Source: Candidatus Wallbacteria bacterium
Lineage (GTDB): Bacteria; Muiribacteriota; UBA6191; JACPRK01
Length of the DNA stretch: 56,595 bases
Assembly: GCA_016190005.1 (NCBI GenBank)
Contig: JACPRK010000023.1
Coordinates: 1 to 56,595 of the forward strand
Direction: 5' to 3'
In this document: in pieces, positions 8,364-16,354 of the stretch
Layout: the number at the start of each line of letters is the position of its first letter
Numbering within the stretch: the first letter of the stretch is position 1
Made by a program: the position numbers and the translations under genes
The notes under the pieces: generated by a model
Database searches by the model: none
Told to the model about the DNA's origin: nothing
Seen by the model: the letters and a program-made list of their open reading frames with translations, nothing else

Positions 8364-9170
8364 ATGTCCTTCGAGATCTATGGAGTGCCGAAGTGTCCGG
8401 AGTGCCGCGAGGAGCTGGCGGCGAAGTCGCTCATGGTGGAGTGCGGCTCGTGTGGGCACCAGATACGGCCCGAGCGCCGGTGCGGGCGTCCGTGGTCGAT
8501 GGGGTGTGTCGGCGCGATCGCGTTGATGCTGCTGCTGCTGGGAGCGTATGCGGACCATGAGAGCTCGAGGATGCACTCGCGGATGCGCGCTGGCGTCACG
8601 GCTCGGCTTCACGAGCTGCGAGAGCGCAATGGCCTGCTGAGTCAGCAGCTCTTGGCCGCTCGGCAGGCCCTGCGTCACACGGAGGCCCGCGAGCGGTGCG
8701 GCCTGGCGCGGATCGAGATGCTGCGCGAAAAGCTCATCGAGCTGGCCCGGCAGCGCGACGAGGCCATCCGGGCTTCCGATCAGGCCTCGGTCGAAGGAGA
8801 GGACTTGCTCGGCGCGCTCGATGACGAGGATGCCCGGCTCCAGCTGGACATCGAGTTTCTGGAGGACCTGGCGGTGCGCCACCCGGACGACGCCGAGATC
8901 CGGATTCGACTGGCCTCGGCCTACTCGGGGCTCGACGCATCCGACTACTCCAGCAAGATGCTCGAACACGCTCGGCGCGCGCTCGACATCGATCCTCGGC
9001 TCTATCCCAGGGTGCGCCGCTTCCTGGGAGCCTCGGGTGGAGCTGACGAGCTCGACGGGCTCATCGCCCGCCTCCTGGAGCGCGCAGGTGACCGCCCCCT
9101 GACCGCCGACGAGAGCCGTCGGTTCTCCGAGGACGTGGACCGGATGGTCCACGAGAGCGTAGGACGTTAG
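8364..9170 (+). CDS. Zinc-ribbon, single-TM, coiled-coil protein
   Basis: 268 residues starting at ATG 8364, which has GAGGAGG 6 nt upstream; the longer upstream reading runs through the repeat and is not supported. Cys11-x2-Cys14 and Cys27-x2-Cys30 form a zinc ribbon. Residues about 47-62 are one hydrophobic segment (GCVGAIALMLLLLGAYA). Residues about 70-130 are strongly heptad-like coiled coil. The C-terminal half (IRIRLASAYSGLDASDYSSK, HARRALDIDPRLYPRVRR) looks TPR-like. Topology would be a cytoplasmic zinc ribbon with an outside or periplasmic helical part. No family recognised; it stands alone between repeat-containing gaps. Confidence 0.72.
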   Translation: MSFEIYGVPKCPECREELAAKSLMVECGSCGHQIRPERRCGRPWSMGCVGAIALMLLLLGAYADHESSRMHSRMRAGVTARLHELRERNGLLSQQLLAARQALRHTEARERCGLARIEMLREKLIELARQRDEAIRASDQASVEGEDLLGALDDEDARLQLDIEFLEDLAVRHPDDAEIRIRLASAYSGLDASDYSSKMLEHARRALDIDPRLYPRVRRFLGASGGADELDGLIARLLERAGDRPLTADESRRFSEDVDRMVHESVGR

Positions 9171-9250
9171 CCTCCTCGGGATTCCCCCACATCCGCGCGC
9201 GGCCAGGCTTCGAACGCCTCAGCCCGAACGGCTCTCCTCCCCCCCCTCCC

Positions 9251-9306
9251 GCTCATCCTGAGCAGGCTGCGGAAGCAGCCGTGTCGAAGGACCGTGTCGA
9301 AGGACG
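9251..9306. repeat. Dispersed repeat copy with central GGCTGC/GCAGCC hairpin
   Basis: GCTCATCCTGAGCA is followed by GGCTGC-GGAA-GCAGCC (9265-9280), then GTGTCGAAGGAC and a second GTGTCGAAGGA. The flanks equal the complement of the core element; the central hairpin differs from that in the copies near 49.8 kb. It lies in the gap between convergent genes. Confidence 0.7.
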
Positions 9307-9330
9307 ATCCGGCCATCTCATTGCGTTCGC

Positions 9331-10344
9331 CTACAGCTCGCCCTCGTAGATGCAGTAGCCGCGGACCTTCGTGGCGAAGTGCATCGACATGATCCGGGAG
9401 AGGTTGTCCTCCTTGATCATGGCGTGCAGGAAGTTGACGTAGCCGCGCTCCAGCTGCGCTGTGTGGTAGCGGTAGGTGAGCAGGTAGGCGACCTTTCTTC
9501 CCTGGTACTCCGGCACCACTCCCATCGATTTGATGACTCCGGTCTTTTTGGGTGACGTCGGATTCAGGTAGCCATAGACCAGCCCGATCGGGACGCCCTG
9601 CGGGTCGCGGGCTATCATCAGCCGGAAGTCGGGCGCCTGCCGCGCCACGGGCACCATCATCTCGGCGAACTCCTCGGGCCCGATGGGGGTGAAAGCCCAG
9701 TCGAGCGGAAAGATCCTCGAGGCCAGCTCATAGAACATCGGAAGATGCTTCTCCACTTCAGCCAGCGGGATCTCCTCGACCTGCACACCCCAGCGTTCCG
9801 CGGCCTCCTCCATCCGGATGTACTTCGCGACCTTCTTGCCCCCTTCGATGTCGGTGATGAGGTTGGAACAGTAGGTCCCGGCGGGCTTCAGCAGCCCCTC
9901 GAAGAAGCGTGCGTATCGCGGCTCGTAAGCGTTCTCACCGAGGATCGGAGGGTAACCCCAGTCCTGGGTGACGCAGCGATACCGGTTCCACGTCGAGAAA
10001 TCGATCGGCCCTCGGACTCGCTGCATCCCTTGACTCGCAAGCCAGGCGAAGGCCCGGCCAGCCAGCTCCCGCAGCTCGGCTTCGCGTTCTGCGAAAGCGG
10101 CGCCGAAGTCGAGCGAGCCGAACACGCCCGTCGGCACCGGCTGGTCCTGCATCCGCGGGTTGATGAACGCGGTGGCCCGCGCGATCGGCCTCCCGCCGTC
10201 ATGGAGCACGAAGTGGCGCATCCGCCCCTCCGCAAGCCAGCGCGAACTCGGGCCGAGCCGGGCGCGTTCTACGTCGCCTAGCGCTGCGAAGCCTTCCCAG
10301 CTCGCAAACCCCGCGGGATCGAATTCGTGAATCATGGTCGTCAT
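9331..10344 (-). CDS. GNAT-fold acyltransferase-like protein
   Basis: 337 residues from ATG 10344, preceded by GGCAGGAG; the longer reading from 10398 has no site. The C-terminal half has the layout of a GNAT domain: a strand with a Gly-containing turn (IGLVYGYLNPTSPKKTGVIKSMGVVPEYQGRKVAYLL). GVVPEYQGRKVA matches the acyl-CoA-binding motif A (VxPxxQGxGxG/A) in degenerate form. The N-terminal half (GMQRVRGPIDFSTWNRYRC) resembles the first domain of two-domain GNAT-like proteins. The substrate is unknown. It lies downstream of, and in the same direction as, the two START-like genes, separated from them by a strong hairpin. Confidence 0.7.
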   Translation of the reverse strand: MTTMIHEFDPAGFASWEGFAALGDVERARLGPSSRWLAEGRMRHFVLHDGGRPIARATAFINPRMQDQPVPTGVFGSLDFGAAFAEREAELRELAGRAFAWLASQGMQRVRGPIDFSTWNRYRCVTQDWGYPPILGENAYEPRYARFFEGLLKPAGTYCSNLITDIEGGKKVAKYIRMEEAAERWGVQVEEIPLAEVEKHLPMFYELASRIFPLDWAFTPIGPEEFAEMMVPVARQAPDFRLMIARDPQGVPIGLVYGYLNPTSPKKTGVIKSMGVVPEYQGRKVAYLLTYRYHTAQLERGYVNFLHAMIKEDNLSRIMSMHFATKVRGYCIYEGEL

Positions 10345-10388
10345 GAGGGTACTCCTGCCGGGCGGACATGAGGAATGCGCCTCATGCA

Positions 10389-10419
10389 ACAGGGGCACCG
10401 CGAATCGCGGTGCCCCTGT
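10389..10419 (-). terminator. 14-bp hairpin after the START-like gene pair
   Basis: ACAGGGGCACCGCG, loop AAT, then the perfect complement. It sits 24 nt beyond the stop of the gene at 10444-11124 and before the GNAT-like gene. No clear T-run follows on the minus strand, so it may be a terminator, an attenuator or an mRNA-stabilising hairpin. Confidence 0.5.
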
Positions 10420-10443
10420 CTGGATTCGTCCGAGGTCAGAGGC

Positions 10444-11124
10444 TCAGTTGCCGAGGCCCTCGAGCCACTTGACGATGTTGTCCTTCGTCTTGTTCAGGTA
10501 GTGCTTGGCAAGTCGAAGGCGCATCGCGCCCATGATGTTGTAGCTCGACTTGGTGCTGGTGGCGACCATCACCATCGTCTTGCCGTTGTGGGTGTCGACA
10601 GCGTAGATGTGGCCTTCGAAGCGCTTCCAGTCATTCTCCTTGGTCGGGTCGAGCTGGTAGTCGACGACCAGGCGTCCGTCCTTGATCGCGGCCTTGTTGA
10701 TCGAGAGGTCCAGGTAGACCTTCGTCTTGCCGAGGTCCGAAAGGACCGGGAAGCGGAACGGGGCGAGCGTCTCGGTGACCTTGTAGGTAATCTCGCGATC
10801 GTTCTCGGAGACCTTGTCGGCCTTGTAGGCGACGATGTTCGGGCTGATCTTGCCGAGGGTCCCGACATCCTGCATGTGCTTGACGATCTTCTTGAAGGGC
10901 ACGTCGACCATGAAGCTGACGCTGCCTTCGATGGAATCCTTGAGAGCGGCGCGCTTGGTGGCGTCGGTCTCGTCGAGGTAGGAGCTGTTCCAATCGGCCT
11001 GGACCAGAACGCCGTCGACATCGACGTCGATCTTGCCGCCCATGGGAGCGGCGTCCTCCGCGAGGGCGGCGAACGAGCCACTGGCAACGAGGGCCAGCGC
11101 GAGAACGGTTGTCCTGAACTTCAT
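10444..11124 (-). CDS. Exported START/SRPBCC-like protein, paralogue 2
   Basis: 226 residues; TAGGAGG precedes ATG 11124. A signal peptide (TTVLALALVASGSFAALA) is followed by a START/polyketide-cyclase-like pattern: an N-terminal strand-helix (VLVQADWNSSYLDE), a long helix with FKKIVKHMQDVGTLGKI, and a final long helix (LRLAKHYLNKTKDNIVKWL). This fold usually binds a lipid or other hydrophobic ligand. It shares many blocks with the gene at 11158-11874 (VLVQAD, EGSVSFM, FKKIV, GTLGKISPNI, RLVVDYQLD, KTMVMVATSTKS), so the pair is a tandem duplication. The gap to the upstream paralogue is 33 nt, consistent with an operon. Exported SRPBCC-like proteins are uncommon and the ligand is unknown. Confidence 0.75.
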   Translation of the reverse strand: MKFRTTVLALALVASGSFAALAEDAAPMGGKIDVDVDGVLVQADWNSSYLDETDATKRAALKDSIEGSVSFMVDVPFKKIVKHMQDVGTLGKISPNIVAYKADKVSENDREITYKVTETLAPFRFPVLSDLGKTKVYLDLSINKAAIKDGRLVVDYQLDPTKENDWKRFEGHIYAVDTHNGKTMVMVATSTKSSYNIMGAMRLRLAKHYLNKTKDNIVKWLEGLGN

Positions 11125-11157
11125 ATACTCAATCCTCCTACGGCTGGGTGAGCCGAG

Positions 11158-11874
11158 TTACTTGGTGGTCTCGAGGTCCTTCATCCAGTTGACGATGTTG
11201 TCCTTGGTCTTGGCCAGGAAGTGCTTGGCGAGCTTCAGTCGCAGGCCGGGAAGAATCGTGTAGTTCGACTTGGTGCTCGTGGCGACCATGACCATCGTGC
11301 GGCCGTTGTGGAGGTCCAGCGCGTAAATGCTGCCGGTGAAGCGCTTCCAGTCGCTGGTCAGCTCCTTGTCGAGCTGGTAGTCGACGACGAGGCGGCCGGC
11401 CTTCAGGGCGCGCTTGTTGATCGACATGTCGAGGTTGACCGAGCTGCGTCCGAGCGTGGCGAACGGCAGCTTGAACGGCACGAGCTCCTCGTGGACCTTG
11501 TACTTGATGGCGTCATCGGTGTCGCTGGCGACCTTGGCCTCGTACTTGGAGATGTTCGGAGAGATCTTGCCCAGCGTGCCCGGCTTGAGCATGTTGGCGA
11601 CGATCTTCTTGAAGGGAACGTCGATCATGAAGCTGACGCTGCCTTCGATGGTGTCCTTGAGCTCGGCCTGGGCTGCCGCGTCGGATTCGTCCTTCCAGTC
11701 AGTATTGAAATCAGCCTGGACCAGAACGCCCTGCACCTCGGGGATATCGACGTCCTTGGCCGAGGGCGCCTTTCGCGGGGTGTTCTCCAGTCCGCCGAAC
11801 ATGTCCTGCGCCACTGCCGTCAGGCTCCCCGCCGCGACGATGGCCAGAACGAAACCGAATCTCCTGAGGTTCAT
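11158..11874 (-). CDS. Exported START/SRPBCC-like protein, paralogue 1
   Basis: 238 residues; AAAGGAGG precedes ATG 11874. It has a signal peptide (FVLAIVAAGSLTAVAQ), then a short Pro/Lys linker and the same START-like core as its neighbour, including EGSVSFMIDVPFKKIVANML and GTLGKISPNI. It is the first gene of a two- or three-gene minus-strand unit. It differs from its paralogue mainly in the 20 residues after the signal peptide and in the mid-protein loop, suggesting different ligands or partners. The family call rests on secondary-structure pattern and is moderate. Confidence 0.75.
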   Translation of the reverse strand: MNLRRFGFVLAIVAAGSLTAVAQDMFGGLENTPRKAPSAKDVDIPEVQGVLVQADFNTDWKDESDAAAQAELKDTIEGSVSFMIDVPFKKIVANMLKPGTLGKISPNISKYEAKVASDTDDAIKYKVHEELVPFKLPFATLGRSSVNLDMSINKRALKAGRLVVDYQLDKELTSDWKRFTGSIYALDLHNGRTMVMVATSTKSNYTILPGLRLKLAKHFLAKTKDNIVNWMKDLETTK

Positions 11875-12076
11875 GGGCAGATTCCTCCTTTTACGCAGGC
11901 CAGACGCCGTATGCGCCCAACCCCCGGCCGCCTATCCGGTGACGGTTCGGTAACTTATAACACGAGATGGCCGATTCATGGAAGCCAAAATCGATTGAAC
12001 GATCGGCCGGCGGCGGCCGTCTGAGAGTCCGGACGCCGCCCCCGGGCACCCGGGCGGCAAGGAACCGGGAGGAATG

Positions 12077-12856
12077 ATGAACCGACCGCTCGCCGCCTCG
12101 ATCCTGGCATTGTTCCTGGGGGCCACCGCCCTGTCCGCGTGTCCCGGGCCCCACTTCTACGGACGAGGCCGGGCCATGAGGCGCTCGTGTTTCGCCAACA
12201 TGAAGACCCTGGCCGGCGCCATCGAAATGCGCGACCTCGATAGGAATGAGCGCTTCCTCACAAGCGGCGCTCGCCTGGTCACCGCCGAGCTGCAGGAGAC
12301 GCTGGTCAAGGAGGGTTACCTGCAGTCCAAGATGGCCGATCCGGGCTCCAATCCTCCGGAGTACGAGCGCTATTACGTCACAGCGGGCGGAGACGGCATC
12401 TTTTGCATTGCGCACGGGACCTGGTCTCGCGAGGGCCCCGCTCGCGAGCAGCTGGCCGGCCTCGGAATTGACGACCCTGTCCTGCGAGCGGCCGCCTGGG
12501 AGGAGCTCCCGCCGGAGCCGCGCCCACCTTTCTGGACGCTGGAAATGCTCTTCGCGCTGGCGGCGCTGGCGTTGAACGAAGCCTTCTGCTGGGGTTACCG
12601 CAGGCACTATGCGCCACGCGTGCCGATCGGCACTCGCCTCTTCGCCTGGATCGGACGGAGCCTGGTCGTCCTCAACGCGGGCGTCTGGCTCGCCAGCGGC
12701 CCGGCCTTCCAGACGACGCTGCTGAGCGCCGCGCTGCTCCAGTTGATGGTCATGGTCGGCATCGTGTCCACGGCCATCCGGCTGGGGATCGCCGGATTCC
12801 GCCGACTTTCGCCCGTCCTGGTACCCGAGCTGACGCTGAAAGGAGCCGTGCGATGA
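12077..12856 (+). CDS. Lipoprotein-like membrane protein with pilin-style CFANMKTLAGAIE motif
   Basis: 259 residues from ATG 12077, placed 4 nt after GGGAGG; the adjacent ATG 12074 would be only 1 nt away. The N-terminus ends in a lipobox-like LSAC. Shortly after comes CFANMKTLAGAIEMRDLD, which resembles the conserved segment downstream of the hydrophobic helix in type IV pilin-like and competence proteins, but here no pilin helix precedes it. The C-terminal half has two or three membrane segments (MLFALAALALNEAFCWGY, LVVLNAGVWLASGPAF, LQLMVMVGIVSTAIRLGIAGF). It overlaps the Prok-RING gene by 4 nt (ATGA), so the two probably work together. Function unknown. Confidence 0.7.
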   Translation: MNRPLAASILALFLGATALSACPGPHFYGRGRAMRRSCFANMKTLAGAIEMRDLDRNERFLTSGARLVTAELQETLVKEGYLQSKMADPGSNPPEYERYYVTAGGDGIFCIAHGTWSREGPAREQLAGLGIDDPVLRAAAWEELPPEPRPPFWTLEMLFALAALALNEAFCWGYRRHYAPRVPIGTRLFAWIGRSLVVLNAGVWLASGPAFQTTLLSAALLQLMVMVGIVSTAIRLGIAGFRRLSPVLVPELTLKGAVR

Positions 12857-13569
12857 CGGTCTCCCGTCCCGATCTGGAGCTCTTTCGCCGGCGGCTGCTG
12901 GCACGCGGTGCTTCGGGCGTCCTGCTCGTGGCTCTCCTCTTCGTGCTGCTCCTGATGAGCCGGGCCGTGGCCTTCGGCCCAGGCCATATCTGGGCGATGG
13001 CCGAAGGCGTGCTGCTGGGTGGCATTGCAGCCGCCCACTGCAGGCGCCGCATCCAGCGCGACTTGCTCGAGACCGACTGGACGTTCGACGCGGCCTGGAT
13101 GGGGATGCCGGTGGCCGGAATCCTGTTCGTTCTCTCCCCCTGGGCTGGAACGCTTTCGCCCGCAGCCACGGTCATCCTGGGGGCGCGGCTGGTGCTCCTG
13201 GCCCAGGAGGCGTTTGCGCTGGGCCGGGTCGAGGCGCTTTTGGCCAGACCCCAGAGTGCTTCACTGCCCCGGATTCGACACCTCAGGTTACCGCCCGCAG
13301 AGCCCGCCGCCGCGGCGGTGCGGGGAGTAGACGTCCTCGCGTGGAACTCGGAGGGGCCTTCCCGCTGCCCGGTCTGCGCCGAAGAGCTTACCCAAGTACC
13401 CGTCAGATGCGCCGACTGCTGGACACCTCACCACGAGGATTGCTTCCGATACAACTCAGGCTGCGGCGTCTACGCCTGCGGCGGAAGCGAGCTCAAGGCC
13501 AGTCCGATCCCGATCGCCCAAACGGCTCGCGCTCAGAGGTCCGCGCTGCCGCTGCGGCGCGCGTCCTGA
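12853..13569 (+). CDS. Membrane protein with C-terminal Prok-RING-type zinc finger
   Basis: 238 residues, translationally coupled to the previous gene (ATGA). Three or four hydrophobic segments lie in the first 150 residues (GVLLVALLFVLLLMSRAVAF and others). The C-terminus carries Cys172-x2-Cys175, Cys186-x2-Cys189, His193-His194 and Cys197, then NSGCGVYACGG. The TPHHEDCFRYNSGCGVYAC pattern is typical of prokaryotic RING finger family 1, which is structurally related to eukaryotic treble-clef RING domains. In bacteria these are often on membrane proteins, with unproven roles. No ubiquitin-like gene is nearby. The domain call is good; function is unknown. Confidence 0.78.
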   Translation: MTVSRPDLELFRRRLLARGASGVLLVALLFVLLLMSRAVAFGPGHIWAMAEGVLLGGIAAAHCRRRIQRDLLETDWTFDAAWMGMPVAGILFVLSPWAGTLSPAATVILGARLVLLAQEAFALGRVEALLARPQSASLPRIRHLRLPPAEPAAAAVRGVDVLAWNSEGPSRCPVCAEELTQVPVRCADCWTPHHEDCFRYNSGCGVYACGGSELKASPIPIAQTARAQRSALPLRRAS

Positions 13570-13590
13570 GCCAGACCTGGCCCCCTTCGC

Positions 13591-14364
13591 TCAGCGCGGC
13601 AGCAGCGCCAGGATCGGCGCGAACACAAGCGCCGCGGCCAGCAGACTGTCGAACCGGTCGAGCAGACCGCCGTGGGTCCCAAGGAAGTCCGAGAAGTCCT
13701 TGATGCGCAGGTGGCGCTTCACCGCGCTCTCCCCGAGGTCGCCTGCCGATGCGGCCAGCGAGACGATCAGGGCCAGGAGAGCCGACTGGCCCAATGAGAG
13801 CGTCGGGAACACGAAGGCCGTCGCCACCCCGGCTCCGATGGCGGAAAGAGTTCCACCCACGAATCCCTCCCACATCTTGGAGGGGCTCAGGACCGGCGCC
13901 ATAGGATGGCGGCCCCAGCCTTGCCCGAAGAGTTGCGAGTACGCATCGGTCGTTCCGACGACCAGCCAGAGGAAGCCCCACGCTCCGCCGGAAGGATCGA
14001 GCGCGCGCACGCTGAAGAGGGCCGCGAAGGCGGCGGCGATCGCAAGCGGACCGCCGCCCTCGAGCGTTGGCTCGTCTCTCAGTAGCTCCGCCTGGGCTCG
14101 CTCCACGGCCGAGTGATACTCGAGGATCGTGAACGTCATCCAGGTCAGAAGCGCCATCCGGAAGGTCTCGTCCGGCAGGAAGCCGAGCAGCAGAACGGCC
14201 AGCGTGATGCCGATGTAGCTCATGAACTTCTGTGCCAGCCTCTCCGTGCGCCGCTCGGGGCGCCCGCGGTCACTGCGCCGGACCAGCACGGCCAGCAGCG
14301 CACCGACCAGCTGGAGGCCCGCCCAGACGGCGAGGACTCGTCCGACCGGCCCTGCGGCCGTCAC
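13591..14364 (-). CDS. cdsA: Phosphatidate cytidylyltransferase
   Basis: Makes CDP-diacylglycerol from CTP and phosphatidic acid at the membrane. About 257 residues with many hydrophobic helices. The family signature is plain near the C-terminus: KMWEGFVGG, then SAVKRHLRIKDFSDFLGTHG and GLLDRFDS, matching S-x-x-K-R-x4-KD-x(6-7)-HGG-x-x-DR-x-D. The start is GTG 14364, which overlaps the aminotransferase stop (GTGA); the longer reading runs back into that gene in another frame. It is the last gene of a lipid operon and supplies the CDP-activated lipid used by the phosphatidyltransferase two genes upstream. Confidence 0.9.
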   Translation of the reverse strand: MTAAGPVGRVLAVWAGLQLVGALLAVLVRRSDRGRPERRTERLAQKFMSYIGITLAVLLLGFLPDETFRMALLTWMTFTILEYHSAVERAQAELLRDEPTLEGGGPLAIAAAFAALFSVRALDPSGGAWGFLWLVVGTTDAYSQLFGQGWGRHPMAPVLSPSKMWEGFVGGTLSAIGAGVATAFVFPTLSLGQSALLALIVSLAASAGDLGESAVKRHLRIKDFSDFLGTHGGLLDRFDSLLAAALVFAPILALLPR

Positions 14365-15731
14365 GACCTCAGCTCCAGCGCGCGGATCAGCCGCCCGCCT
14401 ACTTCCTTCGCTTCTTGCGGAGTCAACGTCAGCGGCGGGATCAGCTTCACCGTCGCCCACCTGTGGCCGCCGCAGACGTAGCAGAGCACGCCCTGGTCGA
14501 AGGCCCGCCGGACGAACTGCGTGGCCGAGCGCTTGTCACCGAAATCCAGAGCGATGGTGGCTCCCAGACCCCGCACCGTGCACGACCGGCGGGTTGCGGC
14601 TGCGCGCTCGAGCTGGCGCCTGAGCGCTCCCACGAGTCGGGCCGCTTTCGACATCAGCGCCCCGCCGCCGGCTTCCAGCAGATCCATGGCCGCCAGAGCT
14701 GCCGCGCACCCGAGCGGGGAGTTGGTGAAGCTCTCTCCCAGCGCCGCGGTCTCGTCGATCGTCGCGAGGCCCGGCGTGCGATCGGCGTTGAGGACGACGG
14801 CCGAGAGCGGGTAGACGCTCCCAGCAAGACTCTTGCTCAGGAGCACGCCGTCGAGCCAGCTCCGGCGCCGGGACCGTGCCCCGACGAGATGCTCGATCGC
14901 GAGGAATTTACCCGTACGGCCGCATCCGACCTGGATCTCGTCGGCAATCGAGAGCACCCCGAGCTCCCGCGCCAGCTCCAGGAGCTGCCCCAGCCACCGG
15001 GAATCCGGGACCCGGAAACCGGCGGCGCCCAGGATCGGCTCGAAGAGCAGCGTGCCCGTCGTCTGAGCGGCGGCCGAAAGCTGGGCGAATGCTCGCTCGT
15101 CGTTCCACGCCAGCCGGGTCACGGGCGCGGCCGCCGGCGTCACGCGCATGAGCTCCTCCGGCACGTAGTCCCTGGAGAGCGCCACCGTCTCGGCGCCGTA
15201 CCCGTGGAATGCGCCCTCCATCACCGCGATGCCCGGCTTCCCGGTCATCAGACGGCCTATCCGGAGCGCAATCTCCACGGCCTGGGAGCCGCCGACCGTG
15301 AAGTAGCACCGCCCCGACGCGAATCCGCACTTCTTCACGAGCCTTCGGGCGAGCTCCTGGGCCTGCCCCGACGGGAAGACGGCCACGTGGTCGAGCTCCT
15401 CCAGCGCCTTTCGCAAGGCCGCGCGGATGGCCGGGTGGCCGTGGCCGAAATTGTTGCCTCCGTAGCCGCCGATGAGGTCGAAGAAGACCCGCTCGCGTCC
15501 GGACGCCATCTCGCGCAACCTGACGCGGGCGCCGCGCGCGCGGACCGCCTGCCAGCCGGGCGGGAACTGCCCCCGATCTTCGCCCAGTACGAGCCAGCGG
15601 GAGAGATCGGGGTTGGAGTGGCCCCTGGATGGGCATCCTTCGACAAGCTCAGGATGAGCGGACTTCGAGGCGGAATGAGCGGACTTCGAGGCGGGCCGGG
15701 CGGCTCTGGGGGCGATTCTGGCGGAGGTCAT
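14361..15731 (-). CDS. Class III PLP-dependent aminotransferase
   Basis: 456 residues from ATG 15731, 13 nt after the phosphatidyltransferase stop. The fold is class III: GGYGGNNFGHGHPAI near residue 75, FTVGGSQAVEIALRIGR, MEGAFHGYGAETVALS, ADEIQVGCGRTGKFLA, and the PLP lysine in LLSKSLAG (Lys300). The class normally transfers amino groups from omega-amino donors or to aldehydes. The setting inside a phospholipid operon suggests an amino-lipid head group or sphingoid-like step, but no substrate motif proves this. Residues about 13-31 are encoded by an inserted dispersed repeat (SASKSAHPELVEG), so the extreme N-terminus is probably not part of the ancestral protein. Confidence 0.85.
   Translation of the reverse strand: MTSARIAPRAARPASKSAHSASKSAHPELVEGCPSRGHSNPDLSRWLVLGEDRGQFPPGWQAVRARGARVRLREMASGRERVFFDLIGGYGGNNFGHGHPAIRAALRKALEELDHVAVFPSGQAQELARRLVKKCGFASGRCYFTVGGSQAVEIALRIGRLMTGKPGIAVMEGAFHGYGAETVALSRDYVPEELMRVTPAAAPVTRLAWNDERAFAQLSAAAQTTGTLLFEPILGAAGFRVPDSRWLGQLLELARELGVLSIADEIQVGCGRTGKFLAIEHLVGARSRRRSWLDGVLLSKSLAGSVYPLSAVVLNADRTPGLATIDETAALGESFTNSPLGCAAALAAMDLLEAGGGALMSKAARLVGALRRQLERAAATRRSCTVRGLGATIALDFGDKRSATQFVRRAFDQGVLCYVCGGHRWATVKLIPPLTLTPQEAKEVGGRLIRALELRS
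15637..15695. repeat. Dispersed repeat inside the aminotransferase gene
   Basis: CATCCTTCGACAAGCTCAGG, then ATGAGCGGACTTCGAGGCGG plus A, twice (15654-15674 and 15675-15695). It lies in the first 32 codons of the minus-strand aminotransferase and keeps the frame, since the tandem unit is 21 bp. Confidence 0.85.
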
Positions 15732-15744
15732 CTCTTCGCGTTCC

Positions 15745-16347
15745 TCATCGCAGGCCGAGCCACAGGAAGAGAATGGCCATCGCGACGGTGGTCGCCGCGA
15801 TGACGGCGTAGCTCTGGGGCTTCCAGAAGGGTCGGTCCAGCACGAAGCAGAACCCGAGCGCGGGCAGGCTGACGGTCGCGGCGGCGTGGAAGGCGGCAGG
15901 TCCAGCCGCCCAGCGGATGGCGTAAAGGAGCGCCAGGATGAAATGAATCCAGAATACCGGGAGCCCCAGGTAGGCCAGCTCCCCGCGGGAGTCCTGGATA
16001 TTGCCGACCTCGTTGAAGCGGGCCAGCCGCAGCAGGCCGCAGGTGCTGAAGATGAACATCGCCGCCGCCGCCAGCCACCCACGGTAGCCGAGCGCGTGCA
16101 GCACCAGCGGAGGGCAGACGGTGTAGTTGACGAGGTCGACGAAGCTACCCAGGTACCGGCCGAAGGGGCGGGCCACACCGAGCGAGCGGGCGACCTTGCC
16201 ATCCAGTGCGTCGAGCAACATCGCCAGGGTGAGGGCTGCCAGCGCCAGCTCCACCTTCATCGCCAGTGCGCACCAGAGCCCCGTCCAGACCAGCAGGTGG
16301 CCCATGAGCGTCAGGTAGTCGGCGATGGTGAAATCGACGATGAACAT
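15745..16347 (-). CDS. CDP-alcohol phosphatidyltransferase, PssA-like, with one metal Asp replaced
   Basis: 200 residues, several membrane helices. The family motif is D-x2-D-G-x2-A-R-x8-G-x3-D-x3-D. Here Asp46, Asp49, Gly50, Ala53, Arg54, Gly63 and Asp71 are present, but the third Asp is Gly67 (GRYLGSFVD). LLRLARFN downstream is typical of phosphatidylserine synthase PssA. The enzyme would join CDP-diacylglycerol to an alcohol such as serine. Asp at position 67 normally helps bind the divalent metals, so activity may be changed or lost. Only 7 nt separate it from the kinase-like gene upstream and 13 nt from the aminotransferase downstream. Confidence 0.82.
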   Translation of the reverse strand: MFIVDFTIADYLTLMGHLLVWTGLWCALAMKVELALAALTLAMLLDALDGKVARSLGVARPFGRYLGSFVDLVNYTVCPPLVLHALGYRGWLAAAAMFIFSTCGLLRLARFNEVGNIQDSRGELAYLGLPVFWIHFILALLYAIRWAAGPAAFHAAATVSLPALGFCFVLDRPFWKPQSYAVIAATTVAMAILFLWLGLR

Positions 16348-16354
16348 GGCCGGC

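Noticed and set aside
11930..11970. Promoter around TTATAAG upstream of the START-like genes
   Set aside because: The AT-rich patch is suggestive, but no -35 fits at 16-18 nt and the spacing to the start is long, so I do not list it.
12077..12856. Type IV pilin or pseudopilin
   Set aside because: There is no prepilin cleavage motif or N-terminal pilin helix; the start looks like a lipoprotein signal and the C-terminus has membrane helices.
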